64,000 bases of DNA from Monarcha castaneiventris obscurior (lineage: Eukaryota > Chordata > Aves > Passeriformes > Monarchidae): contig JAMPIT010000174.1 in the NCBI GenBank assembly GCA_026261815.1, positions 16,182,001-16,246,000 of the forward strand. Direction: 5' to 3'. The translations under genes and the position numbers were made by a program. The notes below the pieces were generated by a model. The model searched no databases. It saw nothing but the letters and a program-made list of their open reading frames with translations, and was not told the DNA's origin. Below, in pieces: positions 50,360-61,832 of the stretch (position 1 is the first letter of the stretch; each line of letters begins with the position of its first letter).

Positions 50360-50830
50360 CCATTAACTTCTCCAGTGGCCCCCCTAAGCTGTGTAGATTT
50401 TAAGCATTGACAGCATCCTGTGACAGCGAGTTCGCCAGCACAGCTCCCCGGCAGAGCCGCTGATGTTTGGAGAAGATCTGCTGGGGTGTATCACATCGTG
50501 CTGGCTCGTTCCGAGCACTGGATATATCAGATCCCTAAAAAGGTGCAGAAACACAAATTCTTGGAGTAAATTCATATTCCTCTGCTGAATCGAGTGAAGG
50601 CATTCCAACTAAGTCAGAGGAACTCGAACGATTCCTGCTTGCTCAGTAGCTTATCTGAGGTTAGTGGAACTATGCTGATTCTCATTAGCTGAAAATTTAG
50701 CTCAATATTTTACTTTCGAATGTGTCTTACAGAATTACGAATTCCATTCCAGTCAAGCTGATATATTGTGCTCACAGCTGCAGGAGTCGAGCAATTAAAT
50801 TGATAATATTTGATGATAGTGTATGTATGT
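50360..50830. promoter_or_regulatory. Candidate conserved non-coding block
   Basis: This block has more CpG than its surroundings (50420-50520: GACAGCGAGTTCGCC, GAGCCGC, CATCGTGC, GTTCCGAGC). It is followed by an AT-rich part with TAGCTTATCTGAGG, CTCATTAGCTGAAAATTTAGC and GCAATTAAATTGATAATATTTGATG. No repeat family fits. This is an impression of conserved DNA, untested. Confidence 0.2.
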
Positions 50831-52379
50831 GTGTGGGGGGAACACATTCAATTTTGTTTGGCTCTCGAAACAAAGTCTCTGATTTTTGCAAGGTTGCAAT
50901 TCTGTCTCTCCATGTGCAATTGAGCCTGTCTTTCCCTTCCAAAGGGAGTTGCCTGCATGCTGGAATTAAAATTTACTCATGACTATCAGGCAGCAATCTA
51001 TGACCGATTTGTTCTCACAATCTTCAAGCAGGTACGGAAGAATCAACATCAGAACAAGTTTTCACTTTCCATATGCATCAGTTTGCAAAGGCTGTCCTGT
51101 AGGTCAACAGGTAGCAGCTCACCCTTTGTGCAGTGAGTTTCCAGTGTCTTAACTCTGAACACCTCAACAAAGTCCTGGGAGGAAATACTTTTCTTTGGTG
51201 GACACATGTCCCATGAGAACTGGACCAGGAGTAACATCTTTATTTCCCATACCCTAAACCAAAAAAAAAAAAAAAATTACTTTTGCCCATTACTGGCCTG
51301 GACGAGATTTGGACCAGCAATATTAAGGTAGAAGTACCTCATTAAAAGACTCTCTGTTTCCTTTCCCTCTTGTGCATTCCTGATTAAAGAAGAAAGCAGC
51401 CAACCATTGGTCTTGGATCCTGAGCCAAAAGCATCCAAGTCAATGAAAATATTTCTTATTGATGCCATAGCCTCCAGAATGTATTGCCAGTGAATTACTA
51501 TGACATTTGTATGGACCATGTTTTCCTGGTTATTATCCTTGGCTCTTTATATTTACAGATGGAACAAAACATATGTAGAAAAACAGTTCTTCTTTGTCAT
51601 ACATTTGTGCAGTGTCTAATATAGGCACAACAGAAGACTTTGAATGTTGTAATAATATTAAAGATAAAACATAATCGTACTGGTCATGCAGAGTTCAGCT
51701 GTGGAGTTTTCTATCTGCAGTGATTAGCATCATGTTTTCAATCATAGAAAATAATTGTCATTTGCATTACTTAGTGTTCCTTATTAATTATAATAGTAGT
51801 TTAATTTTATTAGTGCCTGGGATAACAAATAGCTCAACAACATTTTAAAATTAATATACAAAATAGTCATGGAGATATGTTTACTGCTGACCTGCAGATA
51901 CTTCAGGGCTGAAATGCACCAGCAGAGGAGCAGGAAAGGACCAGGGAAATAAAAAGGTGATAAACTGATCATGAAATAATTGGTGCTAGTTTAAAGGCGA
52001 AAATACATATGCATAAATATATACTTAGTTGAGTGATGCCACATATCAAATTCATATGATACATATGAATGTATGGTTCATATAATACACAGCAGAGGGG
52101 TTTGTATAAAAATAGGTTGGGTTTTAGAGGAAATAACAGAGCTTTGGTTAGATTTAGAATTTTGTTTTTGTTGTTCTTTTTCTCAAGAAGACATAAACAA
52201 TTACCCAACAAAACAGCAAATTGTGGTAAGAGCAAACAGACATAAGGAGGAAACTTTGTTATATAACACAACGAACCTGTGGTAACCATCCCCAGTGTGT
52301 GTTGTTTGCTGTGACTTACAGCTTTGCTTAAGCATTTTAAAGATTCTTGCAGGTCTTTTTCAAGCTGCCAGCTCTAGCC
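50831..52379. other. No recognisable feature
   Basis: Unique sequence. An A17 run lies at about 51260-51276. A short palindrome-like CATATGATACATATG lies near 52053. Confidence 0.4.
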
Positions 52380-52640
52380 TAGGAATTATGGTAATGTGCC
52401 ACTTCTGAGCCCTCGGCAGGATTTGCAACAGAGAAATCACATCAGCCTATGCTGATTAACAATTCCATTCCATCCAGAGATTTATATAAAAAAACTATCT
52501 TACATTTTGCTTTTTAATAAGAACGATCGCTATCTCAAATTGAGTCCCAGCAAATTTTAATAAAGGCCCAAGGTTGAGTGGCATTTTGCATGCTGATTTA
52601 GCTGTGATTGCTTGCTTTTGATGAGCACCAGCCGGGCATG
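52380..52640. promoter_or_regulatory. Candidate conserved non-coding block
   Basis: Even-composition sequence with GGAATTATGGTAATGTGCC, CCTATGCTGATTAACAATTCC, ATAAGAACGATCGC and GCATTTTGCATGCTGATTTAGC. There are no repeat landmarks. The candidate status is an inference from appearance. Confidence 0.2.
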
Positions 52641-53302
52641 TATAGCTTTCCTCAGAGCAGGTTTAAAGACCAGTAGTAAGGAAAAGGATAAAAATAAAAA
52701 CTTCCAACTGAAATTCGAGGTCTTTTCTCTCTATGATTGATTACTGAATAAATACCTACACATATCTCTGCATTCAACCCACAAGTAATATTCCCTACAG
52801 CAAAACAGCTGTTTTAATGGTTTTTAATATACTCCACTGTCAAAATATGTTAAGTTTGAAGGCTGCAATTATTAAAAAAAAAAAAGATATGATCAATTTA
52901 TTTATCTACCCATCTTCATGACAACTCCTCAGTTTAATCAGCTGAGTATGGATGGGAATAAACTGATGCTTTTATGCTGCGCTTTTCTGAGGGTCCCCGT
53001 TTAGCAGATTTTTTTGCCATTGTTTTGGGTAGCACCTTCAGGGCTCCCAGTAATAGTGGCACATAGGTGAGATAAGGTGTCGGGTTTCTGTCCTTACGCA
53101 ATAGAGACGGTCCCTGTCGGGGGCTGTTAAAAAAAGAAGAACAAATTGTCAGCGTATAAGATTTTTGTAGTCACCTTTCCCCCTCTTTGTGTTTTGAGTA
53201 ACAATAAGCTTTGGAAATATTTATTTGGAGAAAACTGTCTTCTGAAGACACGAGGGAAAAAAGAGATTGTACAAAACAGTTGAAGTCAGAGCTCGGTGGC
53301 TC
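52641..53302. other. No recognisable feature
   Basis: Unique AT-rich sequence. An A13 run lies near 52874. Confidence 0.4.
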
Positions 53303-53323
53303 TGTGTGTGTGTGTGTGTGTGT
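53303..53323. repeat. (TG)10 microsatellite
   Basis: Ten TG units plus one T, running into TACACC. Confidence 0.95.
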
Positions 53324-53914
53324 ACACCTTATGAAAGCAGCAACGCCATAACAGTGATCAGGTAAAGCATTCCATTTGTTTTGATTCAGCTTTTGTGGTT
53401 TTTCTTTTTCATCCCTCTCAATAAATTGTATTTCAACTTCTCTCATTAAAATAGTAACCCTTTCTTGCTCCAACTGAGGGAACAACACAGGCAAAAACCC
53501 TTTCATATAGGAACCATCCATCATCATTAGAAATAATGATCCTCCCACACAGTAACTAGTGCAATGTACGTGAAGGAGTAACTAATTCCCACCCAGTTTC
53601 CTTTGCCTCTTTCTCTTTGAGGGATTGCAAATGATAATTTAAAGAAACAGTGTGTGAAAGACGCCTTCAGTCACAGGAAAGCTATTTCCATCTTGTAAAC
53701 TGGGAAATCGCGTTAGGTGAGACAAAAAGGATCCCATATGATCTCAGTGGAGACATGGCCCTATTTTCCAGATTAATGTCCTGTGTTGCTTTAGCACACA
53801 CAGGCAACCATTTTTACTAAACTGGTTTTGTTTCGTAGGGAGTAACAGAGGAAAACAATTAAAAGTAATGGCCAGGATACTGAGAGGCAGCTCCCAGTAA
53901 CCTGCCTTTAGCCT
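53324..53914. other. No recognisable feature
   Basis: Unique sequence. The minus-strand 125-codon frame (53171-53548) reads through the TG repeat as a run of His-Thr and is not a gene. Confidence 0.45.
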
Positions 53915-53984
53915 ACCTACTTAAGGCACATCACTTAAGCACATACTTAAGTCCAATGCTTAACCCCATATACTTTAGTCCAAG
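53915..53984. repeat. CTTAAG-rich foldback fragment
   Basis: ACTTAAGGCACATCACTTAAGC, ACATACTTAAGTCCAATGC and TTAACCCCATA repeat the palindromic CTTAAG core three times. I recall this pattern (ACTTAAGCACATGCTTAAGTCCCATTGA) from the same sauropsid foldback family. It is directly abutted by a CR1 tail. Confidence 0.45.
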
Positions 53985-54220
53985 TTTATAGAATAGTTTG
54001 GGCTGAAAGGGACCTCAAAGATCATCCAGTTTCAACATCCCTGCCATGGCCAGGAGCACTTTCCACTAACCCAAGTTGCTCAAGCCTCATCCAACATGGT
54101 CTAGAACACTTCCAGGGATGGGGCGTCCACAGCTTCTCTTGGCAAGCTCTTCCAGTGTCTCACCACTCACAAAGAATTTTTTTACATTTAATCCAAATCT
54201 ACCCTTTTCAGAGCAAAGCA
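53985..54220 (-). repeat. CR1 LINE 3' fragment, antisense
   Basis: TATAGAATAGTTTGGGCTGAAAGGGACC, CAAAGATCATCCAGTTTCAACATCCCTGCCATGGCCAGGAGCACTTTCCACTA (landmarks only: AAGATCATCCAG, CCTGCCATGG, TTCCACTA), CAAGTTGCTCAAGCCTCATCCAACATGG, GGGCGTCCACAGCTTCTC and GCTCTTCCAGTGTCTCACC follow a bird CR1 antisense 3' end. The element decays past about 54215 (AATCCAAATCTACCC). An open frame at 54076-54270 lies in it. Confidence 0.92.
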
Positions 54221-54700
54221 ATTATGCGGAAGCCCACATGTCATTTGAACTGATCAGGACCCTGCATTAAGGCACTTCTGCAGTTTCTCTATATGGTTTG
54301 TGAAAGGAAGACAATATCCTAGAAAGGGAATTCTGGGTGTCCATTAAAGGGCTCCATGGAGGCTGCACTTCCTAAACGACCTCAGTGCTTGCTGATAACA
54401 TCTAACAGAAAAGACTTGAGGGAATTTCAACAATCAAAAAAAACCACAATCCCTAAGCCCCTCTTTCCCCCATCTCACCCTGGAGGGGCCTCAGTTCATT
54501 GTGTGCCTGGCTTGGCTTGGGCAGCCCCACTACAATCCAGCATGGCAAGGCAAGGTGGCACCAGAGTCCCCTGAGGGACCCAATCCTGGAGAAATTCTAG
54601 GAACACACCTACCTCTCACTCACAAGATCACACCCTTCAAGAATGCACTCATAGTTGCTTTCTTCTTTTAAATGCAGCTGGCAGGGGAAGAGGCAGCAGT
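54221..54700. other. No recognisable feature
   Basis: Unique sequence. A 72-codon frame at 54356-54574 has no domain. Confidence 0.4.
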
Positions 54701-54870
54701 GACAGTGCCCTCTGCTCCTGTAATAACCCCAGGATTAAAGCACTCATCTGGGAACCAGGACAGTGGGTCCTGGGCCCTCCTCAGCCCCAGGGGTTCAGAG
54801 TTCCCATTTCCCATTAAACCATCCTAAACTCTGAACTATTGGGTGAGGGTGAGATCCGGGGCATGGGAAG
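54701..54870. repeat. Palindromic tRNA-like ancient repeat, copy 3
   Basis: CCAGGATTAAAGCACTCATCTGGGAACC, GTGGGTCCTGGGCC, AGGGGTTCAGAGTTCCCATTTCCC, CATCCTAAACTCTGAACTATTGGGT follow the forward and then the reverse unit of the family seen at 10.4 kb (GGTTAAAGCACTCACCTGGGA...GGGTTC / CCCTAACCACTGAGCTATTGGGT). The central box-B-like parts are decayed. Confidence 0.55.
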
Positions 54871-55354
54871 GAGAAAGTATTTGTTTCCTCCTTCAAACTA
54901 TGTTGATGAGTAGAGAGAAAGCAATGAAGGAGTCATGGTACCTCAAGGTGACTTTCAAGCAGAATATGTGTCCATGTTCTAGGATTTAAAAAGAGGACTG
55001 TCCTAAATTTTGGGTTCCACTTTTTTTTCTTGTTGCATGAGTATTTTGCACCACAGAGCTGTGGACTGAGATTTGAAGGATCTCAGAGGGTATAATTTCT
55101 AGGAGAAAACTCTTTATTCATTAAATGCCTCTCTGACTCACTCACAAAATTGTCACTTCCCCTTCCCAAATCCAAATCTCATACTGTGTCTAGATAAACA
55201 GATATCAGGCTGACACAAAAGGGGAAATGCCCCAGAAGCCCAGCATCTCTTTCTCCTCTCAAAGGGTCGTGGGAATCTCTTCATCTTTCCTGCACAGTCC
55301 CACAGCTTGACCAAGGAATGCAGAAATGCTTTCTCCACCCAGCGTCACCTGCAG

Positions 55355-55500
55355 TCTTGTGGCTGGGGTACTCCCATGGCAATTGGGAAACGTAGGTTTG
55401 AACCTCCCAGGCAGAGGCAAACCCAAAACTTGTCTTGCTTTTCTTGGGCAAGTGGTTTTAACCACTGAACTGCAACATAAATGGTGAGAAGCTCCTCCTT
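55355..55500. repeat. Palindromic tRNA-like ancient repeat, copy 4
   Basis: CTTGTGGCTGGGGTACTCCC, GGGAAACGTAGGTTTGAACCTCCCAGGCAGAGG and GGGCAAGTGGTTTTAACCACTGAACTGC contain a box-B-like GGTTTGAACCTC and a closing TTAACCACTGA.CT, as in copies 1-3. Two minus-strand open frames (126 and 64 codons) cover it and are not genes. It is only about 0.5 kb from copy 3. Confidence 0.5.
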
Positions 55501-58500
55501 TTGCTTTGGTGACTGTGTTTTTTGAAAGGAGCAAAGCAAAGCTGACTTTGCTTAGTCCTTTGAAGACCTGCTTAGGTGAAGCCTGGGACCTACCTGTCCC
55601 AGCCATACTTCCCTGCAGCCCTGGTTTGGGCACTTCCACTTTGTGTTTTCTTTCTTTCTTTTCTGCTCAGTGTGGGGCTTTGGCAGGATTTCTGTAAGGT
55701 ATTAAATGCAGGTCACATACTGACATGAGGTCTCAACACTGAGTTGGGGGTCCCTTCTGGGCACAGGTGCTCAAGAGTTAGGTACTGCTATGAGTTGTCC
55801 CATTTGGAATAAGTGTTAAACACCCCTGTGTTAGCACCTTCTGCAAGTGACAGAACTTTCTCTGGTGGTGAATCTCTCAGGACAGAAAGATTTCTTCCCC
55901 AGGTCTACCCTTCAAAAAAGTCCACAGAGCTAAAAACAAGCAGGGTAAGCACAAGGCCTCTTCCAGCAAGATGCCTGAACCCATGTGGATGACTTCAGCC
56001 AGCTCCAATGGCAGCTGGGAATGTAATGCCTCCTATCCTGGTCTGGATCAGGCCTTAAGGACAAAGTTGAAACTTCAATAAAGGTTTTTATGAAGGAAGG
56101 AGGGATAATATACCACAACAGAGATGCCATTGCAAAAAATTGAATGACTTAAGGCAGATACTCAGAAACCATAGAGGTGACTGTGGGATGGCCTGGATCC
56201 TCAAAATATTCTGCACCCTGGCTCAGACCCAGTTGGGCAATTCAATGCATAGTTCCTTTATGGCATATAACCAGGTTCAGTGGGACCACTCCTGCTTGCT
56301 GTCAAGAGTGGGTTTAAATGTGCAGCTGGATGCAAGCCCAAACACTCAATACTTTACCTAATTTAATTTAAAATATATATAATAGGGAATAATGCCTGGC
56401 AGCAGATGCATCAGAAAAGTGAAACTTCTTATCTGCCAGCGTATTTTACGATAATAATACCAGCTTGTCACTTATTCCAAATGTTTACTTAGGGTAGAAA
56501 AGTGTCCTGAAATGCAAGTAAATATGCAGGTGTGAAATGAATTGATATAGTTTTCTCCATTTGAGAGAAAAATACATTTCTGATATCACTATATCATTCT
56601 GTCTCTTACTGCTGTAATATGCCATGGGAGAATAAGCCACCACTTTCCATTTCTTGTCTTTTGAAGTTAATTTCCGATCCTAACAGTAAATCAGAGTTCT
56701 GTAATCTTGCTGATACATTACAGGGGAATGAAAATTTAATTTTTAATGAGATCTTTACTTTAAAAAAAACTTACAAAAATGAAGAAAGCTGTGTTCAATC
56801 AAAAGTGGGGCTTTGGCATGCGATGGCTAAGTTTAGAATGAAAAGTAACATCAAAGAGATGTCTTTTAGTTTAATTTCAAACAGCACATACCACCTTGGA
56901 AGGGATAAATTCTGGAACATTTCTGTAAAATCTAGAATATGCCATTAAAGCCTAAGGAAATCTAAATAATAAGCAAAATATAACATTCACTGGTAAGCGA
57001 ACAAAAGGACATCAAATTTTGTGTGTGGTCATCAGGAAGAATAACACATATACATAAAATTATCACAAGATCATGTTCAGTATATCCAGTTGAAGGATGT
57101 TGCCTGAAAATCCCTATGTGCCTCTCTTCTGCTGCATACTTTCTATGGTATTACTTGAACAGAATCCCAGAAATCTTTTTTGTATTTGGCAAATCCCTTC
57201 TGCCACAAATCATTTATGGGCACTTTGAGCGTCTTGTGAGCTGCACAGTAAAAAAATAGCCAGGATCATCTAGGAATTGGCAAAATATGCATGCAAAGTG
57301 TTTCTTCTGTTGTGAAAACATGCAAAATTTCTAAACCCAAACAGGGCCCTCCACACTGATGGCCACTTAGGCATTTTCTGCAGGATCTAGCCTGTGAAAT
57401 TTACAAGTCCTGGCTGCAAAAGGAGCATGAAGAGAGATTCAGCTGAATAATTCTTAAAATCCATGAAAGTTGATGGGCTCTGGTAACGAATGGAAATTGA
57501 GAATGTCATTTTGCACACAACAAATGTGACATTGTGCCTACTTCCCAAGAGGCAATTAAGGTCAGCAATCAGCTTTCATGGATGTTAGCTCTGACTCAAA
57601 ACACTTTCCAAAAGAAAAAAAACAAAACCACCAAGCCCACTTCCGTTTGGTGTGACAACCATGTTTAAGACAACATTTTCACGGTAGCATGAGTTCCTTC
57701 CTGACATTTTTCAGGCTGAAGAAAGCAGCAGGCCTCAGGCAGGAACCCATGAAAAGTCACACGCCATCCCAAAGCATCCAGGCCAGGATTCCAGAAAAAA
57801 AATCCATTTGAAGAAGCAATTGGAGTTTGGACCTATTTTACTTCAATATATACTTTTACTGGAAAATCCGCCTCATGTCAAGCTGAGCAGCAATGTCAGA
57901 GAGATGCTGCAGACACCCCTCTGGAAGAATTATCCACTAAGCAGATAAAAACTAATGTCTGTGACAAACAACAACCTTTTGTCAAATCAGCACATTTTAA
58001 AGACCACATTTTTCTCAGCCTAGGTTGTGATTCCTATTTGTGCTTTCACACCATTGCTTTGAGACTTGATTAGATGCTATCAACAGGCCCTCTAAGTGCT
58101 CAAGAACCACTTTAAGGGGAATCACTGGGGCAATTACCATAAGCAGTGAAAGATATGGTATTTATTGATGGGAGAATAATATTGGCCACAATGCATTTGA
58201 TTTTTTCCCTGCAGCTTTATTTTCAAGTTCTTACAATGTTTTGTGGCCTGCTGTGGTCTTTCAGGTTTCTTTCTCTTTTAGATATGAATTTATTTTTAAC
58301 TATCATTCTAATTGGTTGGAGTTCTTCCAAGAGTCTCCAATTTAATCTTAGCATGTTTGATATAAATTGCCGTAATTTAATTAATAAAACGAATGATGAG
58401 TTGAAGAAGCTGTGAAGTTAGGGCCTTTGTGCTATCAAGTTTCGACATAAACATCCTAGATGTACTAAGGCAGATTTTTCCATCTAAGGCTGATGTTTCT

Positions 58501-59035
58501 CAAAGAGCCACAAAACTAAAAGCTAGACTTAATGAGAAGACTTAAGGATTTGCAAGCTAGGTGCTGTAATGGCTGCATTTTAGGTGCTTGGGATGGCAAA
58601 AGAAATCCAAAACCCAGAGTTTGGCTACTCAGCTCTCCTTGTGGAGGTCAAACACTTTTGGCAGAACACAGATAGGTCAGAAAATCTGAGCCATTGAGCA
58701 GCTTTAAGCCTTCATGGAGAAATGTGGAGCATGACATGGAAAACAAAGGGGTGGGGGGAAGGGAAGACACAATTTTCCAACAAATTTCTTCCCTAAGTTC
58801 CTTCAAAGGCTACAAGCAGTCAAAACTTGACGTATTTTTTTTTAATGGGTAAGTGCATATGAGTACAGTGTTAGATAGGTGCCAAGTGGTTGGAGCAACT
58901 ACCCATGAAGTAGGCAAAGGGGTTCCTCAACTAGAAAGAATGCTACGTGCCCCTCCCTCCTTAGCCCCATGTGGAGTGACACCCTGCCAGGGCCACTGAG
59001 ACCTGTTCTTGGACCTCAGGAGCACCAGAGCATGC
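55501..59035. other. No recognisable feature
   Basis: About 3.5 kb of unique AT-rich sequence. Open frames of 60-109 codons occur (for example 56619-56948, 58146-58415), with no domain. The 58.14-58.42 kb part has an even, non-repeat look. Confidence 0.4.
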
Positions 59036-59214
59036 AGAATCATAAAATCATAGAATTGTGGAATCACAGAATGTTTTGGGTTGGAAAGGGTCTTAAAAAT
59101 AATCTAATTCCAAGCCCCTGCCATGGGCAGGAACAACTTCCATTAGACCAAGTGGCTTAGGGTCCTGTACAACCTGGTCTTGAACATTTCCAGTGATGGG
59201 GTATCCACAACCTA
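59036..59214 (-). repeat. CR1 LINE 3' fragment, antisense
   Basis: The run AATCATAAAATCATAGAATT, GTGGAATCACAGAATGTTTTGGG holds three to four copies of the terminal octamer-type repeat. TTGGAAAGGGTCTTAAAAATAATCTAATTCC, CCCTGCCATGGGCAGGAAC, CTTCCATTAGACCAAG and GATGGGGTATCCACAACC follow. It is a bird CR1 3' end, 5' truncated. Confidence 0.92.
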
Positions 59215-59611
59215 AGATCACAAAACAGGGCTGGTTGCTGAATGGGGATTGAACATCTAGGCCACTTAGACATCTGCAATGGCACTTAGACATTTGTGTC
59301 CTTTTCTCTTACTAAAGCTTTGGAAATGCTGCCTTTACTTGCTCTTAGGCAGGCATAAATCAATATCAAGTAGATCTTCAAGGATGAAATTACAGCAATT
59401 ACTAATATGTGATTAATTTTTGAGTGCAAAGAATCAGACCTGGTGTTCACTGCACACTCAAAATATCTTAAAATAGAAACTTTCTGGGGTACCTTTAGCA
59501 AAAATAAAAAGTTCCCCAAACCATTTTTTAAAATTGAAGTTAGAAAGCAGAAATTTATATATTAAAACCTAAAACTGAAATATTTTTGTTGAATTGCTTG
59601 AGAAACAATTG

Positions 59612-59613
<2 letters not shown>
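59215..59613. other. No recognisable feature
   Basis: Unique AT-rich sequence between the CR1 and a microsatellite. Confidence 0.4.

Positions 59614-59663
<50 letters not shown>
59614..59663. repeat. (ATT)16 microsatellite
   Basis: Sixteen and two-thirds uninterrupted ATT units. It is the second long ATT run in the window. Confidence 0.97.
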
Positions 59664-60062
59664 CCTAGCACCTTTTAACTTTGCTGTGTAACAAATACTG
59701 AGGGAAAAAAGCCTTGCTAAAAATGTCTTCTAACAGATACACCCATGAGTTTTGAGAAGTTCCATAAAATGAAGATATTTTTAAACTTAAAAAAGTGGTT
59801 GTATTAAAAGGCAAATCTTAAAATTCCTTTAAAATAGAGGTATTTTCAGACTCACATTAGAATTAAGGAGAATCAAAATCAAAAGACAATTTTTTTATTA
59901 CTTTTCTTTTTTTTTTCCCCTTGCCTTTAAGTGTTTCTTCAGTTCTGCTTGTCTTTGAAAAATGCAAAACACTCTCCTGCCTGCCAAAAAGCCCCTTGTG
60001 GCAAGCACAATGCCTTTGCTGGCCAACATGAGGATGTATAACTTCCCAACCTTGCATTCTTT
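59664..60062. other. No recognisable feature
   Basis: Unique AT-rich sequence with A- and T-runs. Confidence 0.4.
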
Positions 60063-60125
60063 GCACACACAAAATTCCCATTGATTTCAGTGGGAGTTCT
60101 GCACAAAAGTCTTTGGGTTAATGCA
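60063..60125. repeat. Foldback-family fragment, CCATTGA core
   Basis: TTCCCATTGATTTCAGTGGGAGTTCTGCAC with a following AAAAGTCTTTGGG matches the recalled half-unit TTCCCATTGACTTCAGTGGGAGTTTTGCC of the foldback family. The CCATTGATTTCAGTGG core is itself nearly palindromic. Confidence 0.55.
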
Positions 60126-61699
60126 AGACTATGAAAAGGGAGAAAGTGCTTACTGTACTGAGAATATGCATCTGAATTGGTTTTATCACAGCTGGCAGGG
60201 CAGTAAAAGAAGTTTATGCGCAATAAACAGCTTTTGTGGTTAGAGTGACGTTGTTCATTCCTAGCCCAGAATTTGGAAGGAGTTATTATTTAATAAAGTT
60301 TAATTTGATGAAGAGAATATTTTTAATGCCCTAAACAGCACTCTATGAAGATGACTGATAGCCCACTCACAGAAAGAAATGCAATTAATTGGTTTAATGA
60401 ACTCACCACATTAATTAGCTAATGTCTGTGCAGTTTCAGAATGCAGTTGAATGGGCAAATCCTGGAGAAGTTGTGCTCTGCACTAATTTCCCCCAAAGAT
60501 CCCTTTGTGCCTCTCCAGATGCAGTGGATGGCTACCAAAATGGTCAGGTGGGATGGACATAACACTGCCCTTGTGAGCAGAGCTTGGAGATGGAGGGGTC
60601 AGCTCCATCAATCCCAAAAGGGAGAGGGAGATGATGGGACATGGGCTAATGGCAGAAAAATGGGTCTTTTTTGGCATACACAATAAACAGCAATTTTCTA
60701 CGTGTTGCAGACCATGGAGTACCTGTGAGCACTGGAACATAAGAGCACAAATATGGCTTTTCCAACCACCTGGCTTCCCCTTGGACAGGTCTGCTCCTGC
60801 CAGGACGGACAGAGGGACATGTGCCAGCATATTTAAATGAGTGACATGACTCAACGTGGCCAGAGATGTCAACCCAGCTCTCAGTGTGTCCTCAGTGCTG
60901 GATTTTGGGATAGCACCCCTTTGTAGGTGAACTCAGAGATAGCTGGAATGCAGCTCACTCAGCTTGACCCTACTCTATTCCCACGTGGAATGGACAGGAA
61001 TGGATGGAAAAGCATCTCACACCTTCCCACAGAGGAAAAAGCAGGCTGAAAACAGGATGGGTGCAAATGTTGAGCTGATGAAGTGGAAGACCAGTGTTAA
61101 ATGAGGGTCTGCAATGAACAGGGTAGAAGATTTAAGAGGTCACCTTTTCCTCACCAGCCTCAAACAGCCCTGAAATACAGGAGCTGGGCACAGTTAAAAA
61201 ATCCTTGGCTAAAATGGCACTAATGACATTTATGACCAGCTGCAATGAGGGCTACATTAGCTAATGTCTGCAGGTTGCTGGGAGGTCATCTGATAAGCAG
61301 GTGCCATAAAACATATTTTAGGTCACTTCCTTTTTTTAATCTCTCTGGTGCAAAGTATATTTAGAACAGGGAAACCCCACAGAAGCAGGACACTAATATG
61401 TGACACAACTCTGCAGCCTCTCAATATCCTACAATTTTATCAGACGATCAAAGAGGAAGCAGTGAGCTGGGAGATGGAAGTACTGCTCATTCACCTCATT
61501 TGGCTGCCTCGTAGTGGGAGTTTTGCTTGTGTGAAGACTGACGGATCAAGGGGAGGAAGGAAAAAAAGAAAAAAAGACACGCTCGGTGTTAAAGGGAAGC
61601 CTGTTTATGCCTATAAGTAAGAAAGCTTGCTCAAGAATAAGTTAACTCTTGCTAGAGGATTATACCTGTAATGCTGGCAATTCTGGCCTCTGCATGAGC
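60126..61699. other. No recognisable feature
   Basis: Unique sequence with overlapping open frames at 60441-60872 on both strands and none with a domain. An A-rich patch (GGAAAAAAAGAAAAAAAGAC-like) lies near 61557. Confidence 0.4.
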
Positions 61700-61832
61700 T
61701 GTAATATCTACTTGCATTACCTCACAGGGTGTTATGGGCCTTAATTAATTAATGTTTGTAAAGCGCTTTGAAATCCTCGGATGAAAGGCACTATAGAAGT
61801 GCAAAGCAGTTATTAATATTAATATTGCATAA
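61700..61832 (+). repeat. MIR-type SINE, 3' half
   Basis: TTACCTCACAGGGTGTTATGGGCC is followed by TTAATTAATTAATGTTTGTAAAGCGC, a TTTGAAATCCTCGGATGAAAGG block, and CACTATAGAAGTGCAAAGC, then a TTATTAATATTAATATT end. This is the best-kept MIR-type amniote tail in the window and serves as the reference for those at 6.9 and 12.2 kb. It is non-coding. The 63-codon frame over it is not a gene. Confidence 0.82.

Noticed and set aside
53171..53548. 125-codon minus-strand open frame
   Set aside because: It includes the TG microsatellite read as a His-Thr run and has no other motif.
55259..55639. 126-codon minus-strand open frame
   Set aside because: It runs across the tRNA-like repeat copy 4 and shows no domain.
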